Assembly (NCBI GenBank): GCA_031262335.1
Contig: JAISHX010000006.1
Coordinates: forward strand, 1-12,637
Length of the DNA: 12,637 bases
From: Clostridiales bacterium
Lineage (GTDB): Bacteria > Bacillota > Clostridia > Lachnospirales > WRAX01
Direction of reading: 5' to 3'
Position numbers and translations under genes: made by a program. Positions 1 through 9,140 of the stretch are shown here, one piece after another. The notes beneath the pieces were generated by a model, which searched no databases, had not been told where the DNA came from, and saw only the letters and a list, made by a program, of their open reading frames with translations. Position 1 is the first letter of the stretch, and every line of letters starts with the position of its first letter.

Positions 1-213
1 GTGACGCAACTCGGTATTTCTATGGCGGCGGCAATTTTTATCGGTATTTTCATTGGTTCGTTTCTTGATAAAACATTTAACACTTCGCCTGTGTTATTGC
101 TGATTTTTACGGTTATAGGAATAGGCGCGGCTTTTATAAATCTTTATAAATTGACTATTGATTTTTACCAAAAAAAAGCCGATAACATAAAAGACGAAAA
201 AGGGGGACATTGA
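1..213 (+). CDS. atpZ: AtpZ-like ATP synthase accessory membrane protein, 5' partial
   Basis: The 70 visible residues form two membrane helices (about residues 4-21 and 30-50) joined by a short loop containing LDKTFNTSP, then a charged tail. This matches the AtpZ family (ATPase gene 1), small proteins encoded at the head of atp operons and linked to assembly or cation supply of the Fo sector. The reading frame is open at the first base of the window. Family members usually have a charged segment of roughly 10-20 residues before the first helix, so the GTG at base 1 is probably internal and the true start lies upstream. It overlaps the possible TTG start of the next gene and ends 2 bases before that gene's preferred ATG. 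Family assignment is fairly secure from the pattern and position; the exact function of AtpZ is not settled. Confidence 0.75.
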   Translation: MTQLGISMAAAIFIGIFIGSFLDKTFNTSPVLLLIFTVIGIGAAFINLYKLTIDFYQKKADNIKDEKGGH

Positions 214-215
214 CA

Positions 216-623
216 ATGAAAAATTTGTCTGCCACTTCAAAGAGAATACTACTGCTGACAGCAGTTGCCTGTTTGGTTCTTTTTGGCGTGCTGTGCGCTG
301 TTTTGCGTACGGATTTTTTGAGGATTGCTGCCGGTATAATTTGGGGTTATCTTTGTTGTGTTATTCGTGTCATCCTTATAGAGCGTTCGATTGAAAAAAA
401 TCTTGGGATGAGTCAATCAGACGCGGTGCTATACTCAAGAGGGCAGTTTGTGATTAGATACATACTTGCCGGTGTGTTCCTCATTACTGCCGCGCTGCAA
501 CCACAGATTTTTAACCTCTGGGGCGCGATTGTCGGAGTTATTTCCCTCCAATTTGGCGCATATGCGGAGCGGTTTGTTTTTGATAGGAAAAGCAACCAAC
601 CAAATGACAAGGAGGTGAAATAA
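216..623 (+). CDS. atpI: ATP synthase protein I (AtpI)
   Basis: A 135-residue integral membrane protein with four predicted helices (about residues 11-30, 35-53, 79-95 and 99-118). This is the usual size and topology of AtpI, which sits just upstream of atpB in many operons and is thought to help assemble or stabilise the c-ring. The ATG at 216 is preferred over an in-frame TTG at 210, because AGGGGG at 201-206 lies 9 bases before the ATG but only 3 before the TTG. The end of the gene contains the GGAGGTG that serves as ribosome binding site for atpB. The sequence is poorly conserved, as is usual for AtpI, so the assignment rests on topology and place in the operon. Confidence 0.8.
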   Translation: MKNLSATSKRILLLTAVACLVLFGVLCAVLRTDFLRIAAGIIWGYLCCVIRVILIERSIEKNLGMSQSDAVLYSRGQFVIRYILAGVFLITAALQPQIFNLWGAIVGVISLQFGAYAERFVFDRKSNQPNDKEVK

Positions 624-626
624 AGA

Positions 627-1316
627 TTGGATTTTAATAACAAGGTGTACTTTACGATTCCGATTCAGGGCAACTGGAAAATTCTTATCAGTCAGACTAC
701 AGTATCAACGCTGTTTGTTATGGCTGTACTGATTACTCTTGCCATTATTGTACGAATGAAGCTCAAAAGTTTTAAAGAAACGCCGGAAACTACTTTCCAA
801 AATGTTATTGAACTTTTGGTAGACACTATTCAGAATTTTATTAAAGGTACGCTTGGGGAAAAATACACGTCAGTGGCTTTGGGCGGCTGGTACTTTGGAG
901 TTATTGTCATTATTTGGACTATGAATATGTCAGGACTTCTCGGTTTCAGAAACGCTACCGCCGATATTATTACTACTGCCGCGTTTGGGTTATCAACATT
1001 TTTCATTCTCCACTACATGTGGTTGAAACACAAGAAATTCCGCTACTTCAAAGAATATTTCGAGCCTATTGTTGTATTCTTTCCAATGAACGTAGTGTCG
1101 GAAATTTCTGTGCCTATTTCTCTGAGCTTCCGTCTTTTCGGCAATATTTTGGGGGGACTTATCCTGATGGGACTTATTTACTCGTTCCCATTCTATCTCA
1201 AAATAGGTATTCCTGCTGCTTTGCACGCCTATTTTGATGTTTTCTCCGGTAGTATCCAGGCTTTCATCTTTACTGTTCTTAGTATTTCTTTCATAAGAAA
1301 TAAACTGCCTGATTAA
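627..1316 (+). CDS. atpB: F1Fo ATP synthase subunit a
   Basis: The 229-residue stator channel subunit of Fo, which carries the ion half-channels against the rotating c-ring in the cytoplasmic membrane. The signature SLSFRLFGN (about 166-173) contains the essential arginine, R169, and the last helix has the conserved GSIQAFIFTVLS block (208-219, Q211). The start is TTG at 627, with GGAGGTG at 611-617 giving 9 bases of spacing. No ATG close by fits better. The Asn-rich loop RNATADIITT (108-117) matches the family's T-A-D motif. Only 3 bases separate it from atpI, and atpE follows after 35 bases. The protein is at the short end for the family but has all the usual C-terminal blocks. Whether the channel takes Na+ or H+ cannot be read from this subunit alone. 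Confidence 0.97.
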   Translation: MDFNNKVYFTIPIQGNWKILISQTTVSTLFVMAVLITLAIIVRMKLKSFKETPETTFQNVIELLVDTIQNFIKGTLGEKYTSVALGGWYFGVIVIIWTMNMSGLLGFRNATADIITTAAFGLSTFFILHYMWLKHKKFRYFKEYFEPIVVFFPMNVVSEISVPISLSFRLFGNILGGLILMGLIYSFPFYLKIGIPAALHAYFDVFSGSIQAFIFTVLSISFIRNKLPD

Positions 1317-1348
1317 GGCGGTTATATAATTTTTAAGGAGGATTTTAA

Positions 1349-1618
<270 letters not shown>

Positions 1619-1657
1619 GCGTAAGCTTATCCCCAAGAAAGGAGGGCGAGAAGGCTT

Positions 1658-2182
1658 ATGGTTTTTCTTACAAGTGCAGTAAGCAGTGAAGATTATGTTC
1701 TGCGCGTTGACGAAACGCTGATTACGGGTGTTATCACCCAATGGGTTTTGATTTCAATACTCATACTTATTCTCGTTCGGTTGCTTTACAAACCGGTTCT
1801 GCAATTTTTGCAGATGAGAGCGGATAGGTTACGCCGTGAGGCAGAATCTGCCGCCCGCGACAGAGAAGAGGCGGAATCTCTGCGTATAAAATATAACGCG
1901 GAAATTGAACGCATAAACAGTGAATCGGCAATACTTCTGGATGACGCAAGACAAAGAGCAGCAAAAACCCAAAACGCGCTGATTCTTGACGCAAATAAAA
2001 AAGCTGCCGAAATACGCGATAAAGCAAAATCCGAAATCGACAAAGAAAAAGCGGCAGTTGCCGGTGAAGTAAGAACGCAAACTATTCAAGTTGCGTCACT
2101 TATTGCCGGAAGATACGTCAAGGTTGACCCCAAAGAAGTTGCGCAGTCTAAACTGCTGCGTGAGTTGGGAGGCGCAAAATGA
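1658..2182 (+). CDS. atpF: F1Fo ATP synthase b-type subunit, first copy
   Basis: A 174-residue peripheral-stalk protein: a short non-helical start (1-20), one membrane helix (about 21-44), the KPVLQFL boundary, then a long charged alpha-helix rich in Ala, Glu, Arg and Lys typical of the b dimer. It connects subunit a to delta and alpha and holds the F1 head still. The motif R-A-D-R-L-R-R (54-60) just past the membrane recurs in the next gene. A GGAGG at 1641-1645 precedes the ATG by 12 bases. The stop overlaps the next start as ATGA. Two adjacent, diverged b genes suggest a b/b' heterodimer rather than the usual homodimer; which copy corresponds to b or b' cannot be decided from sequence inspection. 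Confidence 0.93.
   Translation: MVFLTSAVSSEDYVLRVDETLITGVITQWVLISILILILVRLLYKPVLQFLQMRADRLRREAESAARDREEAESLRIKYNAEIERINSESAILLDDARQRAAKTQNALILDANKKAAEIRDKAKSEIDKEKAAVAGEVRTQTIQVASLIAGRYVKVDPKEVAQSKLLRELGGAK
2165..2181 (+). repeat. b1/b2 junction, first copy of a 17-base near-repeat
   Basis: TTGGGAGGCGCAAAATG encodes the Leu-Gly-Gly-Ala-Lys tail of the first b protein and also supplies the GGGAGG ribosome binding site and ATG of the second b gene. It matches the b2/delta junction at 2644-2660 in 16 of 17 bases. This may be a footprint of tandem duplication of a b gene together with its downstream junction. Confidence 0.6.
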
Positions 2183-2667
2183 CAGTTAACGCACAAACAA
2201 TCTTTCAATGGATTAACACAGCTATTCTTGTTATAGTCCTTGTCAAATTACTTAAACCGATGGTTGCCAAACTTTTGCAATCAAGGGCAGACAAGATTAG
2301 GCGCATGGTTGAGCAAAGCAAAATTGAGGCAAAGAATGCCGCAGAATTGAAACTTGAGTTTCAAAACAAGTTAAGCCGTATTCAACAAGAAGAAAAAGGG
2401 CTTCTTGATGAGGCGCGACGCAAAGCCGCTCAGCGTGAAGCAGAGGCTGTTGCCTCCGCAAAACAAGATGCCGCCGATATTGTTGAACGTGCAAAGGCGG
2501 ATTCGGTTCAAGAGCGCGAAAACGCCAAGGACGAGATGCGTGTTCGCATTATTGAAATTGCAACAAAAGTTGCCGAACAATATGTTGAGCAAAAATTAAC
2601 ACAGAAAAAACAAGCGGAACTTATTGACTCCGCTATTGACGGTTTGGGAGGTGCAAAATGGCAATAG
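2179..2667 (+). CDS. atpF: F1Fo ATP synthase b-type subunit, second copy (b/b')
   Basis: A 162-residue second peripheral-stalk subunit. It has a very short N-terminus, a membrane helix at about 7-25, the KPMVAKLL boundary, the R-A-D-K-I-R-R motif (36-42) shared with the preceding protein, and a long coiled-coil tail of heptad-like charged sequence. Both proteins end in Leu-Gly-Gly-Ala-Lys; this one adds Trp-Gln. The start overlaps the preceding stop by four bases, with GGGAGG at 2167-2172. The 3' end overlaps atpH by 10 bases. Paired b genes are well known in cyanobacteria, chloroplasts, Alphaproteobacteria and some other phyla, where the products form a heterodimeric stalk. The same role is likely here. 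The b-type fold is clear, but the b versus b' label is not. Confidence 0.92.
   Translation: MTVNAQTIFQWINTAILVIVLVKLLKPMVAKLLQSRADKIRRMVEQSKIEAKNAAELKLEFQNKLSRIQQEEKGLLDEARRKAAQREAEAVASAKQDAADIVERAKADSVQERENAKDEMRVRIIEIATKVAEQYVEQKLTQKKQAELIDSAIDGLGGAKWQ
2644..2660 (+). repeat. b2/delta junction, second copy of the 17-base near-repeat
   Basis: TTGGGAGGTGCAAAATG repeats the junction at 2165-2181 with one difference (T for C at the third position of a Gly codon). Here it encodes the b2 tail and provides the ribosome binding site and ATG of atpH. Confidence 0.6.
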
Positions 2668-3200
2668 CTTCCCTTAGATACGCGAAGGCGTTGTTTGAAA
2701 TCGCGCTGGAGGAGCAGAAGGTTGACGAATTTGCCGCCAAAATCGGCACGTTTACCAGTATCTATAATTCCGATAAAGATTTTTCTTCCCTTATAAATCA
2801 CCCGCAAGTCAATGCGGAGGAAAAACTTTCGTTAATAAAAAAAGCTTTCGGCGGTGAACTGCCGGAAGAAGTTTATTCATTTTTCGCTCTCGTCCTCAGA
2901 AAAGGCAGAGAAAGCGAAATCGGTCATATTTTTTCTGCATTTAACGGCTTGGTTTTACAATATAAAAATATTGCCGAGGCGGTCGTGACATCGGCTGTTC
3001 CACTTTCGGACAGTCAGGTGGCTAAGTTGCAAAAAACTCTTTCCCAAAAATTGAATAAAGAGGTTATCATCAAACAGCAGGTTGACAAGGACGTTATAGC
3101 GGGCGTTAAAATCGCGGTTGCCGGAATGCTTTACGACGCAACGGTCGGAGCAGAGGTTCACGATATGAAAAAACAATTATTAGAAAGACCGCTTGCGTAA
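2658..3200 (+). CDS. atpH: F1Fo ATP synthase subunit delta
   Basis: A 180-residue OSCP/delta-family protein. The N-terminal helical domain (about 1-105, beginning MAIASLRYAKALFEIA) docks on the top of the alpha3beta3 head. The C-terminal domain binds the b stalk and contains the family pattern around VIIKQQVDKDVIAGVKI (about 135-151) and a final helix. Length is standard for the family. The ATG lies inside the end of the second b gene, with GGGAGG at 2646-2651. That embedded junction is nearly the same as the one between the two b genes. It is separated from atpA by 21 bases. Confidence 0.95.
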   Translation: MAIASLRYAKALFEIALEEQKVDEFAAKIGTFTSIYNSDKDFSSLINHPQVNAEEKLSLIKKAFGGELPEEVYSFFALVLRKGRESEIGHIFSAFNGLVLQYKNIAEAVVTSAVPLSDSQVAKLQKTLSQKLNKEVIIKQQVDKDVIAGVKIAVAGMLYDATVGAEVHDMKKQLLERPLA

Positions 3201-4742
<1,542 letters not shown>

Positions 4743-4755
4743 GGGGGCGGGGACA

Positions 4756-5622
4756 ATGGCTTCTATGCGCGATTTGCGTATAAGGATTAAAAGCGTAAAG
4801 AGTACACAGCAAATTACAAAAGCTATGAATCTTGTTGCGGCGTCAAAACTTCAACGCGCAAAGCAAAAGGCTCTTTCGACACGTCCTTACTTTAATGCCG
4901 TCAGTGATGTTTTGCGTGATTTGGCTTTGAAAAGCGGCTCCGCAAATAATCAATTCCTTAAAGAACGTCCGGTTAATTCTTCTCTGCTGATTGTTATTGC
5001 CGGAGATAAGGGGCTTTGCGGCGGATATAATACAAATGTTTGCCGCGCCGGACGTGAATTTTTTCGTAAAAAGAAAGAACAGAAATATTTGACCGTCGGC
5101 AACAGGGCAAGAGATTTTTTCCGTCGCCGCAAAAAGAATATTATCGAAAGTTATACGGGAATTTCTGAAAATCCGTTTTATGAGGATGCTGCTAAACTTG
5201 GTGAACGCGCATTTGAGATGTTCAAAAAGGGTGAAGTTGACGAAGTTTACATTGCTTATACAGAGTTTAATTCTGTTTTGACACATACACCAAAAGTAAA
5301 GAGAGTTCTTCCGATTGACCCGGGCAAAATTGAGGGCGGGGACGAAAATTCCGGAAAAGCCGTTTCGATTATGCGGTATGACCCGGGTGAGGACGAAGTT
5401 TTGGCGTATATTATTCCTAAATATATAAATAACGTTATTTACGGCGCAATGTGCGAATCTGCCGCTTGCCAGCTCGGAGCGCGTATGACCGCGATGGATT
5501 CCGCAACCAAAAACGCTTCGGAAATGATTGAAAAATATACTACTCAATATAACCGTGCACGCCAAGGGGCAATCACTCAGGAAATTACGGAAATTGTCAG
5601 CGGTGCTAATGCGCTTGAATAG
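4756..5622 (+). CDS. atpG: F1Fo ATP synthase subunit gamma
   Basis: A 288-residue central rotor shaft. The N-terminal helix (MRDLRIRIKSVKSTQQITKA, from residue 4) and the C-terminal helix (about 235-288, with ARMTAMDSATKNA and ITQEITEIVSGANAL) form the coiled coil inside the alpha3beta3 ring. The Rossmann-like middle domain has the conserved GDKGLCGGYN (83-92). The ATG at 4756 follows AGGGGGCGGGG (4742-4752) closely. It is the last gene before an unusual 249-base gap in an otherwise tightly packed operon. Length is typical and nothing is missing. Confidence 0.97.
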   Translation: MASMRDLRIRIKSVKSTQQITKAMNLVAASKLQRAKQKALSTRPYFNAVSDVLRDLALKSGSANNQFLKERPVNSSLLIVIAGDKGLCGGYNTNVCRAGREFFRKKKEQKYLTVGNRARDFFRRRKKNIIESYTGISENPFYEDAAKLGERAFEMFKKGEVDEVYIAYTEFNSVLTHTPKVKRVLPIDPGKIEGGDENSGKAVSIMRYDPGEDEVLAYIIPKYINNVIYGAMCESAACQLGARMTAMDSATKNASEMIEKYTTQYNRARQGAITQEITEIVSGANALE

Positions 5623-5655
5623 ATATATGTAAATTTAGCAAATCAGGCGGTACTG

Positions 5656-5727
5656 ATGTCGGTTTTTGATATGACAATGACAGGTACTGTTTTGTTGTTC
5701 ATACTTATTAGCATCGTCTTTGTGTAG
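5656..5727 (+). CDS. possible 23-residue hydrophobic leader peptide
   Basis: A short ORF in the atpG-atpD gap: ATG at 5656, AGGCGG at 5645-5650 five bases upstream, and TAG at 5725-5727. The peptide begins MSVFDMTMTG, and its last 13 residues are almost all Val, Leu, Ile and Phe, enough for a short membrane-inserting segment. Its stop codon abuts the first of three consecutive hairpins that precede atpD, as a leader peptide controlling downstream structure would. I recognise no family. Alternatives are a chance ORF or the remnant of an inserted gene. The ribosome binding site and position support translation only weakly. Confidence 0.3.
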   Translation: MSVFDMTMTGTVLLFILISIVFV

Positions 5728-7284
<1,557 letters not shown>

Positions 7285-7289
7285 TCAAT

Positions 7290-7733
7290 ATGGCGGCAGA
7301 AAAAACGTTCCGTTTTACGTTGCTCACGCCTACCCGAAAACTTGCGGAACAAGACGTTGTTAATGTCATTTTTCGCGCTGAAACCGGTGATGTCGGAATT
7401 TTGGCAGGACATGAGCCGATTATTACTACTTTAGGATACGGTTCTGTCCGTGTTTTTGACAAAGAAGGCACAGAAACTGTGTTTACAGCGTTTGGCGGTT
7501 TTGCGGAAATGGACGACAACAATAATTTGAGGATTATGTCCGACAAGGCGGAACGCGCCGACGAAATTGACGTTGAACGCGCAAAATCCGCAGCCGAACG
7601 TAGCCGAAGAGCGCAAGCGGAAAAGACCGATGCTCTTGCTATTCGTAAGGCGGAGTTGGCATTCAGGCGCGCCCAAGTGCGGCTTGAAGTTAGTTCTTAT
7701 CCGATAATTCAGGGAAAGCACGACGACTTATAG
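7290..7733 (+). CDS. atpC: F1Fo ATP synthase subunit epsilon
   Basis: A 147-residue rotor subunit. The N-terminal beta-sandwich (about 1-88) has the family motif GDVGILAGHEP (33-43). The C-terminal helical hairpin (about 90-137) is complete and begins with IDVERA (93-98), matching the I-D-x-x-R-A motif through which some bacterial epsilon subunits bind ATP and relieve inhibition of ATP hydrolysis. That regulatory role is family knowledge and not shown here. GAGAGG at 7276-7281 precedes the ATG by 8 bases. No terminator is visible after the stop, and the next gene starts 18 bases on with its own strong ribosome binding site. Confidence 0.96.
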   Translation: MAAEKTFRFTLLTPTRKLAEQDVVNVIFRAETGDVGILAGHEPIITTLGYGSVRVFDKEGTETVFTAFGGFAEMDDNNNLRIMSDKAERADEIDVERAKSAAERSRRAQAEKTDALAIRKAELAFRRAQVRLEVSSYPIIQGKHDDL

Positions 7734-7751
7734 ATAGGAGGAATTAAAATT

Positions 7752-8282
7752 ATGCGCAAAATTCTTAGCGTAGAAGTCGGCTTTTGTAACCTGTGCATAC
7801 ACAGAAATCAATGTTCTGGACAATGTATTTATGAGAAATGTATTCCTAAGGAATTTATTTCCGTAACAGAGTTAGAAGATGATAAAGAAGATGTTAATTT
7901 AGAAGAAAGAAGTTCAGAAGATTATACAGAAGATGTTAGCTCGGAGGATTATACAGAAAGTTCAGAAAATGTCAGCCCAGAAGATTATACAGAAGATTAT
8001 ACAGAAGAAACAGCTAATACAGAGGAAATTATAGAACGTAAATTTGTTATATATAATCAATTTGGAAGTTATAGTATTACTGGCAATTATGAGGAATTCC
8101 GCAAATTATGTAATGTAATCATTGAAAGACAAAACAAGGAATACGGAACAAGTGAATTAGAAGCCAAATTTTACAAAGATGGAGACCTTAATAGAGATGT
8201 ATCGTTAGATGATTTATATGATTATATGATACATTGTGAGTGTAATGAATGTCCATTTATAATTGCGGAGATAAAATGCTAA
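7752..8282 (+). CDS. Cys-rich, acidic-repeat protein of unknown function
   Basis: A 176-residue protein I do not recognise. The N-terminus has a Cys cluster, C12-x2-C15-x5-C21-x3-C25-x4-C30 (with H17), and the C-terminus a second one, C162-x-C164-x2-C167 and C176. Both could bind a metal or an iron-sulfur cluster. Between them lies a highly acidic low-complexity stretch (about 40-95) built on SEDYTED-like repeats, then a folded-looking region (about 96-160). There is no signal peptide or membrane helix. AGGAGG (7736-7741) and 18-base spacing from atpC suggest co-transcription with the ATP synthase. Codons (TTA, GAA, AAT, TAT) are more A+T-rich than those of the atp genes, suggesting acquisition. 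The reading frame looks genuine because the 12-base repeats are spaced in multiples of three. Confidence 0.75.
   Translation: MRKILSVEVGFCNLCIHRNQCSGQCIYEKCIPKEFISVTELEDDKEDVNLEERSSEDYTEDVSSEDYTESSENVSPEDYTEDYTEETANTEEIIERKFVIYNQFGSYSITGNYEEFRKLCNVIIERQNKEYGTSELEAKFYKDGDLNRDVSLDDLYDYMIHCECNECPFIIAEIKC
7920..8006 (+). repeat. four exact copies of the 12-mer GATTATACAGAA
   Basis: Copies are at 7920-7931, 7947-7958, 7983-7994 and 7995-8006. Start-to-start spacings are 27, 36 and 12 bases, all multiples of three, so each encodes Asp-Tyr-Thr-Glu in frame. The last two are directly tandem. Such an array can gain or lose units by slippage without breaking the gene. Confidence 0.9.
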
Positions 8283-8455
8283 AGAAAAAACAGGATTTAA
8301 AATTAGTGTAGCGAAAATCAGTTCCTAATTGTAAAGGGGCTGAGATTAGCAGCAAAATGGATATAGCGTTATTTGTTGCGAAGGGGGCGGCTTCATCAAA
8401 GGGTACGAATAATAAACTGCGTAACTAGGAAATTATTATATTGGAGGTTAACCCA
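8283..8455 (+). other. 173-base gap between two unrecognised genes
   Basis: No convincing gene is seen. A 23-codon ORF from ATG 8357 lacks a clear ribosome binding site. TCAGTTCC (8318-8325) can pair with GGGGCTGA (8336-8343) through 8 pairs, two of them G.U, but no T-run follows, so it is not a terminator. The end of the gap holds GGAGG (8443-8447), the ribosome binding site of the next gene. Confidence 0.5.
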
Positions 8456-8890
8456 TTGCGGAGTAAGAATCTTCGTGGTAGAAAACATATTCTGATTTTG
8501 TCTATTATAATTGTAGTATTTCTAATTATTTGTTTCGTAATAAGCGTATTAGTCAATAGTGATGTGCAGTATGAAAAAATACAATTTGTGTACGACGATA
8601 GATTAAATAAGACAGATTCTGTTGAAGCCGTGTATAATGGGACTTTATATTTTGCTTATGGGATAATACCGAAACACTTATTGGGAAAACGTTTTGGGAC
8701 ACGAGATTCACGAAGTGATGAGATTCGCAAAGTGAAAGGTTATCCTGTTTCTGAATGGTTTGCTGCTTATGAAGGTGGTATGCTTTCACCTAACCCAATT
8801 CTTTATAAAGCAATAGGTGTTAATGACACACCTTTAGCTAAATATAAATACTACGATTACGAAAATCTTTATAGAACGCTGTCTGAATGA
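8456..8890 (+). CDS. small single-pass membrane protein of unknown function
   Basis: The TTG at 8456 is chosen because GGAGG at 8443-8447 precedes it by 8 bases. An upstream in-frame TTG at 8441 contains that ribosome binding site and is unlikely. The 144-residue product has a basic start (MRSKNLRGRKH), one strongly hydrophobic helix (about 12-33), and a polar domain of about 110 residues. The N-terminal positive charge suggests that this domain faces outward. The domain is rich in Tyr, with KGYPVSEWFAAYEGG in the middle, and has no Cys after the helix. I recognise no family. Composition is A+T-rich like the preceding gene. It is followed by an ATGA-overlapping small ORF and then a terminator. 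Confidence 0.7.
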   Translation: MRSKNLRGRKHILILSIIIVVFLIICFVISVLVNSDVQYEKIQFVYDDRLNKTDSVEAVYNGTLYFAYGIIPKHLLGKRFGTRDSRSDEIRKVKGYPVSEWFAAYEGGMLSPNPILYKAIGVNDTPLAKYKYYDYENLYRTLSE

Positions 8891-9015
8891 GCGTAGATAT
8901 TGCAAAAGAAAAACAGATTTATACTGCTATTAACCAAAGGCAACTTATAGAAATTGTTTATAATTATTCACAAAAGGCAGATTTTTTATCTGCCTTTTTT
9001 TGTTGTTATAGTTAA
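8887..9015 (+). CDS. 42-residue ORF overlapping a terminator, possible gene remnant
   Basis: ATG 8887 overlaps the preceding stop as ATGA, an arrangement that allows translational coupling, though no separate ribosome binding site is seen. The product begins MSVDIAKEKQIYTAINQRQL and continues IEIVYNYSQKA. The pattern A-I-x-x-R-x-L-[hydrophobic]-x-[hydrophobic]-x-Y loosely resembles the start of WYL-type domains. The last dozen residues are encoded by the terminator hairpin and T-run, so the protein is probably a truncated remnant or not made. The WYL resemblance is a weak impression only. Confidence 0.25.
   Translation: MSVDIAKEKQIYTAINQRQLIEIVYNYSQKADFLSAFFCCYS
8972..9001 (+). terminator. 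intrinsic terminator
   Basis: AAAAGGCAGAT (8972-8982) pairs perfectly with ATCTGCCTTTT (8988-8998) across a TTTTT loop, and the T-run continues to 9001. This is the first strong terminator after the start of the window, so it probably ends the transcript reading through the atp genes and the two unknown genes. Confidence 0.88.
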
Positions 9016-9058
9016 GGCATGAGATATTGGGACGTTCGCTAACTTAGAAAAGATTGGG

Positions 9059-9118
9059 TTGAAGGGGAAAATTAACTGTGTTAATATCAGATTACGCCAG
9101 AATTAACAAAATGTTTAT
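9059..9118 (+). promoter_or_regulatory. candidate promoter with overlapping inverted repeats
   Basis: TTGAAG (9059-9064) and TAATAT (9082-9087) are separated by 17 bases, an acceptable sigma-70-type spacing with four of six matches in each box. A perfect dyad, ATTAAC-TGT-GTTAAT (9071-9085), overlaps the -10 element. A related dyad with one mismatch, ATTAAC-AAAAT-GTTTAT, lies at 9102-9118. The pair could be operator sites for a repressor or activator of the phage genes. It lies between the upstream terminator and the small-terminase ribosome binding site, where a promoter is expected. No start site can be proven by reading alone. Confidence 0.4.
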
Positions 9119-9140
9119 TTTCTGAAAGGAGGAGATGATT

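Noticed and set aside
4843-5565. 240-codon open frame on the - strand
   Set aside because: It lies entirely within atpG, which has clear family motifs; the antisense product is Cys/Phe/Asn-rich with no recognisable domain or ribosome binding site.
7734-7751. terminator after atpC
   Set aside because: The 18 bases hold only a ribosome binding site; no stem-loop or T-run is present.
7920-8006. CRISPR-like array
   Set aside because: The repeats are only 12 bases, in coding frame, with irregular short spacing; a protein repeat explains them.
8357-8428. 23-codon ORF between the two unknown genes
   Set aside because: No ribosome binding site at proper spacing and no recognisable character; probably chance.
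9016-9140. phage attachment site at the left edge
   Set aside because: No tRNA gene or integrase is near, and the right edge is outside the window, so no direct repeat can be tested.
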